Assembly (NCBI GenBank): GCA_964549945.1
Contig: CAZJXD010000002.1
Location: forward strand, 66,750-130,749
Length of the DNA: 64,000 bases
Origin: B25-G16 sp964549945
Lineage (GTDB): Bacteria > Desulfobacterota > DSM-4660 > Desulfatiglandales > B25-G16
Reading direction: 5' to 3'
The notes under the pieces were generated by a model. It worked only from the letters and a program-made list of their open reading frames with translations, ran no database searches and had not been told where the DNA came from. Below, one piece after another: positions 31,843-40,057 of this stretch. Made by a program: the position numbers and the translations under genes. Each line of letters opens with the position of its first letter. Position 1 is the first letter of the stretch.

Positions 31843-32838
31843 TCACATTCGAGTTATCCCCAGCCCACAAAGCGCTGCACCCATAAGCGCGATCTTGGGG
31901 TTACAAATCACATGCACGGGTATCCTGGATACCAGCTCTGAAAAACGCCCCTTGTTCGTGAAGTGCTTCATGAAGGCTCCGCCATCGAGCAGTGATATAA
32001 TGCGCGGGGGAATGCCCCCACCGAGGTACACCCCTCCGGTTGCCATCACCTTAAGCGCGAGATTTCCCGCCTCGGCCCCAAGGGCGGATATAAAGATTTC
32101 AAGCGTAGCGTTGCACAGCTCACATCTCCTCTCATTGTTGAGCGCCGTATTTACGATAACAGGGGTTGGATCATCCGCCGAGCTCAGTTGCTCGGCAACC
32201 CAATCCCGCTCCTTCGCGTAGCCTCTTTCCTTGAGAAAGGCATACACGTTGGGCACCCCCTGGCCTGAGCATATGCGCTCAAAGCTCACGTGCCCGAACT
32301 TGCGCTGAAGATATCTCAGCAGGTCTATCTCTAAGTCTCCGTTTGGCCCGAAATCGGCATGTCCACCCTCTGAGGGGTATGCACGGTACCGTTCGCCGTC
32401 CCATATAAGAAACGCCTCCCCAAGCCCCGTGCCCGGCGCGATCACGGCCAAGGTAGCCCGGGGAACCTGAACTCCCTCGTTGAGGGTATGTAAATCCTCC
32501 CTTTCAAGCAGGGTCACCCCATATGCGGTAGCCTCCAGATCGTTAATGAGCGTCGCGGAATCTACATGGATCATCTGCCTTAACCGGGCCTCCTCGATCA
32601 CCCACGGCAGGTTCGTGATCCTCGCCCGGCCGGTGAGCACAGGACCTGGGACACCGAAGATCGCGCGCTCGATCTCGATTGAGGCCTGTGAGAGGAACTC
32701 GCTCACCAATTCCTCCAGGCTCGCGTATCGAGTGCTGTGGAACGTGGACTCAATGAGGGATTTTCGAGGCCCACCGTCTGTTGAGTAAATGCCCAGGTTC
32801 GTCTTGGTACCGCCAATGTCACCTGCTAACAACAACAT
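31843..32838 (-). CDS. glk: glucokinase
   Basis: 331 residues of the bacterial Glk (ASKHA) type. Phosphate-binding LAGDIGGTKTNLGIYS begins the protein; TLINDLEATAYG and VIAPGTGLGEAFLI (adenosine/phosphate) and GGHADFGPNGDLEIDLL (Glu/His region) follow, then GGVYLGGGIPPRI. It phosphorylates glucose and opens the operon, so free glucose, for example from glycogen or sucrose breakdown, may be the entry substrate. AAGGGA lies just before the ATG. The promoter should lie in 32839-33000, the divergent spacer shared with the RarD gene; no clear boxes were assigned. Confidence 0.95.
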   Translation of the reverse strand: MLLLAGDIGGTKTNLGIYSTDGGPRKSLIESTFHSTRYASLEELVSEFLSQASIEIERAIFGVPGPVLTGRARITNLPWVIEEARLRQMIHVDSATLINDLEATAYGVTLLEREDLHTLNEGVQVPRATLAVIAPGTGLGEAFLIWDGERYRAYPSEGGHADFGPNGDLEIDLLRYLQRKFGHVSFERICSGQGVPNVYAFLKERGYAKERDWVAEQLSSADDPTPVIVNTALNNERRCELCNATLEIFISALGAEAGNLALKVMATGGVYLGGGIPPRIISLLDGGAFMKHFTNKGRFSELVSRIPVHVICNPKIALMGAALCGLGITRM

Positions 32839-33000
32839 TTAAATCCCTTCTTGGCGAGGTTTCTTAATCGCTCCACTCATGGGTCGCAGGGATAAACCAT
32901 GCCTATCTTCCGGAATTCCTATCACATTTTTGCTGCAAAGGGGAATTATTTCCCCTATAGTTGCCGAAAAATCCATTAACTCAGCGAGGATAATCGAGGG

Positions 33001-33888
33001 GTGGATAGAACAACCTCAGGAACAGTAACAACCATCAGCGCATTTCTCATGTGGGGATTTTTTCCCATATACTGGAAGACCCTGAGGCACGTACCTTCAA
33101 CTCAGATCATAGCACATCGCGTAATCTGGTCACTGGCGTTTGTAGTAATATTGCTCTTCATCCAGGGCCGCTGGAGGGAGACCAAGATCCTCGTCCCATT
33201 CTACCCGAACACCCTCATATTCATCGTCACCGCATTCATACTCGGAAGCAACTGGTTAACGTATATCTGGGCGATCAACTCAGATCAGCTTGTCGAATCA
33301 AGCCTGGGATATTTCATCAATCCCCTTGTGAATGTCTTTCTGGGTATGGTCTTCCTGCGGGAACGCCTCTATCGGTGGCAGGTGCTCTCGTTGATACTCG
33401 CGCTCATGGGAGTGCTTTTTCTGGTTTTCCAATACGGCCGTATTCCTTGGATCGCGCTCGTGCTTGCCTTTACCTTCGGGACCTATGGTTTGCTCCGAAA
33501 AACATCCAGAGCAGGGTCAATGGTTGGCTTGTTTTTCGATACCTCACTCCTCTCACCCATTTTCTTCGCCTACCTCATAATCCTCCATGCTCATGGATCA
33601 GGCGCTTTTCTTTGCATTGACCGAAGAACCGATATACTGCTCATGGGATCAGGTATCGTCACTGCCGTACCATTGCTTCTCTTCGTCCACGGTGCACGGA
33701 GGATAACCTACTCGGCAGTGGGGTTCTTTCAATATATCACCCCAACGGCACAGTTACTCATCGGGGTATTTCTTTACGAAGAACCATTCACCTCGACACA
33801 TGCTATCTCCTTTGGCCTCGTATGGGTGGCAATCGCGATCTACTCCTACTCGATCCTTGCCCTGTACAGGAGACCTTTTTCAACATAA
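33001..33888 (+). CDS. rarD: RarD/EamA-family permease
   Basis: 295 residues with about ten hydrophobic helices in two EamA halves. RarD marks are FLMWGFFPIYWKTLRHVP, then IIAHRVIWSLAFV and SLGYFINPLVNVFLGMVFL. Members export small metabolites or amino acids, but most RarD substrates are unknown. Start GTG 33001 with CGAGG just upstream; it is divergent from glk. A 7-bp hairpin overlaps its stop codon. Confidence 0.88.
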   Translation: MDRTTSGTVTTISAFLMWGFFPIYWKTLRHVPSTQIIAHRVIWSLAFVVILLFIQGRWRETKILVPFYPNTLIFIVTAFILGSNWLTYIWAINSDQLVESSLGYFINPLVNVFLGMVFLRERLYRWQVLSLILALMGVLFLVFQYGRIPWIALVLAFTFGTYGLLRKTSRAGSMVGLFFDTSLLSPIFFAYLIILHAHGSGAFLCIDRRTDILLMGSGIVTAVPLLLFVHGARRITYSAVGFFQYITPTAQLLIGVFLYEEPFTSTHAISFGLVWVAIAIYSYSILALYRRPFST

Positions 33889-33909
33889 GGGAGAGGAACA
33901 TACTCCCTT
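33887..33909 (+). promoter_or_regulatory. hairpin overlapping the rarD stop codon
   Basis: AAGGGAG (33887-33893) pairs with CTCCCTT (33903-33909) with a 9-nt loop. There is no T-run after it, so it is not a typical terminator; it may shape translation or mRNA decay between rarD and the small reading frame downstream. Confidence 0.35.
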
Positions 33910-33942
33910 GGCAAAGCTAAAGGGGACGGAATAACGCTATCG

Positions 33943-34059
33943 GTGAGAGAATCCCAAACAGACGAAATCATCCCTCACTCAAGTGGCGGAACCGACCACT
34001 GGAGCATATTCTTCCTTCTCTCGGGTATCATCTTCGTGATCCTCTTGGGCCTTACCTAA
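33943..34059 (+). CDS. possible small single-pass membrane protein (38 residues)
   Basis: A frame from GTG 33943 to TAA 34059, in phase with rarD. It reads VRESQTDEIIPHSSGG, then a hydrophobic helix WSIFFLLSGIIFVILLGLT to the end. One transmembrane segment at the C terminus is clear. The ribosome site is poor (AGGGGA is about 17 nt upstream), and no family is recognised. It could be a tail-anchored small protein or chance. Confidence 0.35.
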   Translation: MRESQTDEIIPHSSGGTDHWSIFFLLSGIIFVILLGLT

Positions 34060-34112
34060 ACCTTGATTGAAATCCTGAGAAATGGCGGGATGCCGAGGAG
34101 ATCGACAGGAGT

Positions 34113-35021
34113 TCAATTATTCTCTTTGACTACCTCGTTGAGCGCGTCAGCTATATCTGGATACTGAAAAACGAAGCCTTTATCAACCAGCTTGGCCGGG
34201 AGAACCCTCTGGCCTTTGAGGAGCATTGTCCCGAATTCCCCCAGGATCAGCCGAACCGCGAAGGCCGGTGCCCTCAGAAATGAAGGCCGCGACAGCGACT
34301 TTCCCAAGGCCTTGGCCAACTGCCTATTGCGAACCGGGTTGGGGGAGCAGATGTTTACCGGACCAGCAATATCTTCATTGTCGAGGATAAACAGAAATGC
34401 CCTCATCAGGTCTTCCATGTGTACCCATGAGAACCACTGCTCACCGCTTCCCAACGGCCCTCCAATGTAGCTTCTAAACAGAGGGATCATCTGACCCAGC
34501 GCACCTCCTGTCTTGCCCAAAACGATACCGAAACGCGTTACTGCCACTCGAATGCCCTTGTCAGCCGCCCTGGCTGCCTCGCCCTCCCAGTCAACGCACA
34601 CCCTGGCGAGAAAATCATCGCCTGGTCCATCCCCCTCCGTGAGCTCCTCATCGCCCCTGAAACCGTAGTACCCCACCGCGGATGTGCTGCACAAGAGCCT
34701 GCTGCTATCCCTTTGCAAGGCCTCCACCACGTTGCTGGTTGTCCGTATCCGGCTATCGTAGATGAGCCTTTTCCTCTCCTCCGTCCATCGGGAAAAAATC
34801 GAGGCCCCCGCCAGGTTAATCACGGCATCCTGTCTTTCAGCCTGATCCTGCCACCTTCCCCTGAGGCTGGTATCAGCGGATATATACCTGACTCCCGGAG
34901 GCGTAGAAGGCCTGGGACGGGGCGAATGATCCACGATCGTAACGGCGTTCCCCCTCTCAAGGAGCCTGATGGAAAGCTGGGTGCCGATAAATCCAAGGCC
35001 TCCGGTGATAAGGACGTTCAT
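34113..35021 (-). CDS. TIGR01777-family NAD(P)-dependent epimerase
   Basis: 302 residues, extended short-chain dehydrogenase fold. The nucleotide site is LITGGLGFIGTQLSIRLL; VINLAGASIFSRWTEERK and CSTSAVGYYGFRGDEEL are the typical family segments, and the C-terminal DUF1731 part (FVFQYPDIADALNE) is complete. The physiological substrate of this family is unknown. It follows the universal stress protein gene by 9 nt in one operon. Confidence 0.9.
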   Translation of the reverse strand: MNVLITGGLGFIGTQLSIRLLERGNAVTIVDHSPRPRPSTPPGVRYISADTSLRGRWQDQAERQDAVINLAGASIFSRWTEERKRLIYDSRIRTTSNVVEALQRDSSRLLCSTSAVGYYGFRGDEELTEGDGPGDDFLARVCVDWEGEAARAADKGIRVAVTRFGIVLGKTGGALGQMIPLFRSYIGGPLGSGEQWFSWVHMEDLMRAFLFILDNEDIAGPVNICSPNPVRNRQLAKALGKSLSRPSFLRAPAFAVRLILGEFGTMLLKGQRVLPAKLVDKGFVFQYPDIADALNEVVKENN

Positions 35022-35030
35022 GCGGATCTC

Positions 35031-35945
35031 CTACAACTTCAGAAGCGCTTCGAGAAGGCTCATGCCGGTACCTTTCTTCTTCACCGCCATAAGGGGAACG
35101 GTGGTGGATTCAATGAGGTGTTCCGTGACGCTCCCGAGCAATACACCTGCGCCGGCCTTTCTCCCCCTGGCACCAATGACCACTAGGGAGATCCCGCGCT
35201 CCTTTGTCACCTCCTCGATCCCCCGGTACTCCTTCTTCTCCAGCCTGAATATGGGAACTGCGGTAAGGCCTTTCAGGTTGACTTTTTTGATAAACTCCCC
35301 ATAGTACTTCTCCGCGTGGCCCTTCATGATCTCTGCAAACTGCTCGTAGCTCTTCCCTGTCTTATAATAACCCATGGGTACGCTGTAAACATGGAGGCAG
35401 TAGATCTCCTGAATCCCGGTAGCGGCCAAGCCAATGGCCACGGCTGTTTCCATTGCATCGAGGGAGTTATCCGAAAAATCCACGGGAACGAGGATATTGG
35501 TGAACCATGCCTTGCTCCCCTCGGGCACGAACAGCACTGAACATGGAGCCTTACGGGCGAGTTTCTCGAACAGGGTCCCCTTTGCCGTGGGCTCCTGTCG
35601 CTTCCTCATCACAATGAGATCGATGTCCTCTTCCTTGGCCTTGCGCAGGAACTCGATCAATGGCGAGCCCTCAACTATCTCATAGCTGATCCGGGTGTCA
35701 GGGTGGCCATCGAAGTATTCATGAACCAGTGCCTCCATCTCCCCCCTCCCGTATTCATCAACCGGTTGAAGGAGATCTGGATACTCCGCAAGGAGATCCT
35801 CTGGGATGTCCGCTCTGCTCCCTACATGGAGAAACAGAACTTTTTCCGATTTAGCCAGCCTGCTAATCATTGCAGCGTAACGTATTGAGGCACCATCTTG
35901 GTGGGCAAAGGAAATCCCTACTAAGAGGCGTTTGAATCGATACAT
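35031..35945 (-). CDS. tandem universal stress protein
   Basis: 304 residues with two UspA domains (about 1-140 and 150-295). The second has a nucleotide-binding signature GARGRKAGAGVLLGSVTEHL (G-2x-G-9x-GS). The first is less clear (VMRKRQEPTAKGTLFEKLA) and may not bind ATP. Start ATG 35945 (MYRFKRLLVGISF) because AAAGGAG lies 7 nt upstream. The role in stress or energy limitation is inferred from the family. Confidence 0.9.
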   Translation of the reverse strand: MYRFKRLLVGISFAHQDGASIRYAAMISRLAKSEKVLFLHVGSRADIPEDLLAEYPDLLQPVDEYGRGEMEALVHEYFDGHPDTRISYEIVEGSPLIEFLRKAKEEDIDLIVMRKRQEPTAKGTLFEKLARKAPCSVLFVPEGSKAWFTNILVPVDFSDNSLDAMETAVAIGLAATGIQEIYCLHVYSVPMGYYKTGKSYEQFAEIMKGHAEKYYGEFIKKVNLKGLTAVPIFRLEKKEYRGIEEVTKERGISLVVIGARGRKAGAGVLLGSVTEHLIESTTVPLMAVKKKGTGMSLLEALLKL

Positions 35946-36363
35946 ATCCGACTCCTTTCTCATCTCCCGCAGTTCTGATGGATTTTGCTCTGGGTGTTCT
36001 CGATAAATCTAGCCATAAACCCTTCATTCATGAGTCCTTCAGGCCCCAGCGACAATGGTATACAGGCGCAAGGTTTGGGACTAAGGCGTCATTATGCTCG
36101 TCTCTGGCGTGAGGGAAGTATAAAATAGGGGCTGGTGAGAGTCAACCTGCAATGGGCGTAAACGAACGCAGCGCCAGTCCTCTATCACTTCCATGCTATC
36201 ACGAACTATCAGGTCCTCACCTCCTTCTTGCCCCAAGGATCTTCACGATCCTTCGGAATGGCACTTGCGTATACGATCACTGTTGGGTTACAGTAAAGGC
36301 GAAAAGACTTCATTAACCTCTTCAATCCACTGGATTACATGGCGAAGCCTGGAAGGCTGAATA
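35946..36363. other. 418-nt divergent gap, no gene seen
   Basis: Separates the divergent usp and larA-like genes, so promoters for both are expected. AAGGATC (36235-36241) and GATCCTT (36247-36253) form a 7-bp hairpin with a 5-nt loop. GGAAGG lies 8 nt before the larA-like ATG. No other gene, repeat tract or regulator site was recognised. Confidence 0.4.
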
Positions 36364-37677
36364 ATGAAACTATTCGATGAGAGGCGCATGATGAACTCCT
36401 ATATCAACTACGAGGGCAATAAGATCCATTTTTCACTCCCAAGTGGTTGGATTTCGATTGTCGATGAAGATAGGCCACCTGTTCCGGGGGTTTCCGATCC
36501 GTTGAGGGAAATCAGCTATGCCCTTGACAATCCCATTGGATCACCGAGGATTGAGGAACTCGCCCGTCCTGGCATGGATGCGGTACTGCTTTTCGATGAT
36601 CTCCAGCGCCCCACACCCGCCCACCTCGCCCTGCCTGAGATCATGAATCGCCTCAACCGGGCAGGCATTCCAGACGAGCGGATCACTGGCATATGTGCAG
36701 TGGGAACTCATCCGATCCCCACCATGGATCAACTGAACCTCAAGGCCGGGAATGATGCCTTCACTCGTTTGAGCGGCCGCTTGTTCTCCCATGATCCCCA
36801 TTCCAAAGACAATATCATTATCGGAAGGACCCACCGTGGGACAGTAGTTGAGGTGAACCAGCGCGTTGCGTTCGCCGATTTGATCATCGGCCTGGGGGAG
36901 TGCATGCCGCATCCTGTGGCTGGATTCGGCGGCGGATGTAAGATTATAATGCCCGGGGTATGCTCCTATCGCTCGGTGGCCGATCATCATTTCACCTGGA
37001 TGCGACATCGAAACAGCAGGGTGAACCTCCTAGACGGCAATCCCTTCTACGAGGAGAGCGTTGATGCAGGACGTCTATCTCGCCTGGCCTTCAAGCTCGA
37101 TCTCATTATCAACGAGAAGAAAGAAGTGATCCAGGCATTTGCGGGAGACCCGGTTGAGGAGCACAAGGAGGCCTCCCGATACGCCGAATCCCTCTACCGC
37201 GTTTCCCTGCCCAAGCTCGCCGATGTAACGATTGCATCGGCGTTTCCTCTCGAGGTAGGGGTTCAGGCAACAAAGGCCCTGGACATGGCAGCCTTCTGCA
37301 CTCGAGCAGGGGGAACTATCGTGTGGGTCGCACCACAGAAAGAGGCCGGCCCTATTATGCCGCTTATCCGGGAGATGGGGAGCTCAGAGAGCGCGAGCGA
37401 CTTCCACCGCCGCCTGATCGAAGGCGATGTGCCCGATCACCTGAAAGCCTTTGGCATCTCATATATCATGCAGGTCGTATACTACAAGGAAAAGTCCGAG
37501 AAGTTCCAGGTCTTCCACGTGACCGAGGGCCTCTCCGCCGAACAGGTAGCCACCATGAGATTCTCATACTGCCCGAACCTTCGGGAGGCTATCAATCGAA
37601 TCTCCGAAACAATGCCCAAGGCTGATGTAGCCATTTTCCCGTCGGGGGGCACCATTATTCCGGAAGTGCAGCGATAA
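36364..37677 (+). CDS. LarA-like nickel-pincer racemase/epimerase family protein
   Basis: 437 residues, DUF2088/LarA fold. FDDLQRPTPAHLALPEIM, GTHPIPT (first catalytic His), FSHDPH (second His region) and GGGCKIIMPGV (cofactor-binding Lys) align with LarA motifs; DHHFTW may provide the nickel-ligand His. LarA uses a pyridinium-thioamide nickel cofactor made by LarB, LarC and LarE; none of these is in the window. The family includes lactate racemase and other 2-hydroxyacid epimerases, so the substrate is open. The 2-hydroxyacyl-CoA enzymes nearby make a 2-hydroxyacid plausible. Confidence 0.85.
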   Translation: MKLFDERRMMNSYINYEGNKIHFSLPSGWISIVDEDRPPVPGVSDPLREISYALDNPIGSPRIEELARPGMDAVLLFDDLQRPTPAHLALPEIMNRLNRAGIPDERITGICAVGTHPIPTMDQLNLKAGNDAFTRLSGRLFSHDPHSKDNIIIGRTHRGTVVEVNQRVAFADLIIGLGECMPHPVAGFGGGCKIIMPGVCSYRSVADHHFTWMRHRNSRVNLLDGNPFYEESVDAGRLSRLAFKLDLIINEKKEVIQAFAGDPVEEHKEASRYAESLYRVSLPKLADVTIASAFPLEVGVQATKALDMAAFCTRAGGTIVWVAPQKEAGPIMPLIREMGSSESASDFHRRLIEGDVPDHLKAFGISYIMQVVYYKEKSEKFQVFHVTEGLSAEQVATMRFSYCPNLREAINRISETMPKADVAIFPSGGTIIPEVQR

Positions 37678-37908
37678 CGCCCCCGCCCAAGGGACAAGGA
37701 ATCATGGCACTCTTGAAAAATTAAACCTGTACCATCCGATCTTATCTCTACACATGCGAAACGAGAAAACCAGATCAACAATATGCATATTGACTTGTAC
37801 ATCACAATATGGGTATACTCTCGCACCGTACACCACAATGCACTCGGAGAACTAGAAAAGGCCATAAGAAAGAAGGCCACCTTACCAGACCAATAGCCCC
37901 ATATCAAG

Positions 37909-38328
37909 ATGACCAAAAACGAGGACAAAACGATTTATTCGAATAAGGCCTATGATCGATCTTCCTCCGATAAAGACCCGGGACTGTCCGCTACAGCCCA
38001 ATTATCCAGGAAGAAGTTGATCGGGGAAATTCCAATCAAACAGCAGGCCTTTTTGGAAATCATCGGCAGCAGTGAAGAAAATAAAGTCATCGAGCTAGGG
38101 GAGGAGGAGGTCATTATCGGACGGGGTTCTTCTTGCAAGCTCCGGCTCCCATCCAAGAGCGTCTCCCGAAAACACGCCCGGATCTTTTTCCGCAATGACG
38201 AGTACTATATCGAGGATCTAGGCAGCACCAATGGTACCTATGTGAACGGCATACGGGTCGTAAAGTGTGCCCTGAGAAGAAATGACCTTATTTATCTTGG
38301 GGGAGTGAGAATCCTTTTCAACGAATAG
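37909..38328 (+). CDS. FHA-domain protein
   Basis: 139 residues. A 45-residue charged leader (TIYSNKAYDRSSSDKD) is followed by an FHA domain (about 48-138) with VIIGRGSSCKLRL, SVSRKHARIF and DLGSTNGTYVNG, the full phosphothreonine-binding motif. It binds phosphorylated partner proteins; no Ser/Thr kinase is seen nearby. It lies 16 nt before the metallo-hydrolase gene and is probably co-transcribed. No ribosome site is clear at ATG 37909. Confidence 0.9.
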   Translation: MTKNEDKTIYSNKAYDRSSSDKDPGLSATAQLSRKKLIGEIPIKQQAFLEIIGSSEENKVIELGEEEVIIGRGSSCKLRLPSKSVSRKHARIFFRNDEYYIEDLGSTNGTYVNGIRVVKCALRRNDLIYLGGVRILFNE

Positions 38329-38344
38329 AGGGCTCGAAAGCAGC

Positions 38345-39244
38345 ATGCCACACGTTAATCAAGCCAAACCTCTGGTTACCTTTTGGGGAACAAGAGGATC
38401 TATCTCCACTCCTGGACGATCTACCGAACGATACGGCGGCAATACCCCTTGTGTAACCGTCCTCCATAAGAACACACACATTATTCTGGATGCCGGTACG
38501 GGCATCAGGAATTTCGGCCTGGATATTCGAAATGAGGCCGGCTATCCTGAAAGCCAGCTCTCCCTCCACCTGTTTTTAAGCCATACGCACTGGGATCATA
38601 TCCAAGGCCTCCCCTTCTTTCAGCCCGCCTATGACAAGGAAACCATACTCACTATCTATGGGAGCCCCTATAAGGAAAAGTTCCTCGCCTCCGTGCTCAA
38701 AGGTCAAATGGACAAAGAGTACTTTCCCGTGAGCATGGCGGTATTCTCGGCGGATATTCGCATCAGGGAGATATCTGAAGAGATCATTCACGTGGGTGAG
38801 CTCACCATTGAGTGGCAGGAACAGGTTCACCATCCCGGGGGGTCCGTGCGATATGGCTTACAAATAGACGGAAAAAAGATAATCTATGCCACGGATGTGG
38901 AGCTAAATGGCATCTTCCAAGGGGAATCGAGCGAGGCTGACGCCAAGGCCCTGGCCAGGGAATACCTCGAATTCGTGCATAATGCCGATCTGTTGATCGC
39001 CGATGGCCAGTTCACCGAGGAGGAATACTCAAACAAGGTGGGATGGGGACATTCCTCGATTCACCTACTCCTGGACGTCGCCTATGAAGCCCAGGTTAAG
39101 CAGCTCGCGATCTTCCACCATGACCCACAACATTCGGACAAGTTCCTGGACGGATTCTGGATGGAAAACAGATCCAAGTTTCTCTCCACCTACAAGAAGA
39201 TGGATATCTTCTGGGCCAGGGAGGGCCTTACACTGGAGATCTAG
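38345..39244 (+). CDS. metallo-beta-lactamase-fold hydrolase
   Basis: 299 residues. It starts like phosphodiesterase-type members (TFWGTRGSISTPG, YGGNTPCV). The metal motif is LSHTHWDHIQGLPFF (HxHxDH), with a later Asp in YATDVE and a His in FHHDPQHSD. The fold suggests a phosphodiesterase or cyclic-nucleotide/RNA-type hydrolase, but the substrate is unknown. The FHA gene lies directly upstream, and this FHA-MBL pair suggests a link to phospho-signalling. Confidence 0.88.
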   Translation: MPHVNQAKPLVTFWGTRGSISTPGRSTERYGGNTPCVTVLHKNTHIILDAGTGIRNFGLDIRNEAGYPESQLSLHLFLSHTHWDHIQGLPFFQPAYDKETILTIYGSPYKEKFLASVLKGQMDKEYFPVSMAVFSADIRIREISEEIIHVGELTIEWQEQVHHPGGSVRYGLQIDGKKIIYATDVELNGIFQGESSEADAKALAREYLEFVHNADLLIADGQFTEEEYSNKVGWGHSSIHLLLDVAYEAQVKQLAIFHHDPQHSDKFLDGFWMENRSKFLSTYKKMDIFWAREGLTLEI

Positions 39245-39258
39245 CATCTCCCATGCCC

Positions 39259-40047
39259 CTACGTCACCGCACGAGACTGCCTCTGGGCGAAAAGTGCCGC
39301 CCCGAGCGCACCTACGATCTGAGGTTCTGCATACACGAGGACGGGCTTCCCCAGTTTCTCCTCCATAAGCTGTACCACCCCCCTGTTCTTGGCCACACCG
39401 CCGGACATGGTCACCTCCCCATATACGCCAATGGCCTTCACCATGCTCCATACCCGGTTGGTGATAGCCAGATGCAGCCCCCTGATAATCTCCTCCTTTG
39501 GGTGGTTCTTTGCCACCAGGGAGACCACCTCACTTTCCGCAAACACCGTACACACACTGCTTATGTGAACCTCCGTTTCCGCGTGTAAGGATAACTCGCT
39601 CATCTGATCAAGGGAAACCCGAAGCTTTGAGGCCATCACCTCAAGGAATCGTCCTGTACCCGCCGCGCACTTATCGTTCATGACAAAGTCGAGCACCTTA
39701 CCCGAATCGCCAATGCGGATCACCTTTGAGTCCTGACCGCCTATATCAATGACAGTGCCCGTGTTTGGGAAAAGGTAATGTGCCCCAAGAGCATGACATG
39801 AGATCTCGGTAACCCTTTTCTTGGCGAAGGGCACGGATATCCTTCCATATCCGGTTGCCACGGTACTCCCGACGGCGTCTCCACGTATGCCCGCAGCCAG
39901 TAAGGCCTTGTCAAAGGCCTCCTCTGCCGCCTCAGTGCTGTTCGCGCCTGTTTCTATGATACTGTAGCCGGAGAGCCTGCCTCCCCGATCGAGGATTACC
40001 GCCTCTGTGCTGAGGGCACCCACATCGATACCGCAGACGTAGCTCAT
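39259..40047 (-). CDS. activator ATPase of a 2-hydroxyacyl-CoA dehydratase-type system
   Basis: 262 residues, BadF/BadG/BcrA/BcrD (HgdC) family, ASKHA fold. GIDVGALSTEAVIL is the first phosphate loop, DIGGQDSKVIRI the second, NDKCAAGTGRFLEVM and CTVFAESEVVSLV hold the two cysteines that in the dimer bind one 4Fe-4S cluster, and MSGGVAKNRGVVQLM closes the site. It couples ATP hydrolysis to transfer of a low-potential electron to the catalytic subunits encoded just upstream. All key residues are intact. It is extremely oxygen-sensitive in known relatives. Confidence 0.93.
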   Translation of the reverse strand: MSYVCGIDVGALSTEAVILDRGGRLSGYSIIETGANSTEAAEEAFDKALLAAGIRGDAVGSTVATGYGRISVPFAKKRVTEISCHALGAHYLFPNTGTVIDIGGQDSKVIRIGDSGKVLDFVMNDKCAAGTGRFLEVMASKLRVSLDQMSELSLHAETEVHISSVCTVFAESEVVSLVAKNHPKEEIIRGLHLAITNRVWSMVKAIGVYGEVTMSGGVAKNRGVVQLMEEKLGKPVLVYAEPQIVGALGAALFAQRQSRAVT

Positions 40048-40057
40048 CCCATCACAC

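Noticed and set aside
33887..33909. Rho-independent terminator of rarD
   Set aside because: The 7-bp stem has no following T-run and overlaps the stop codon.
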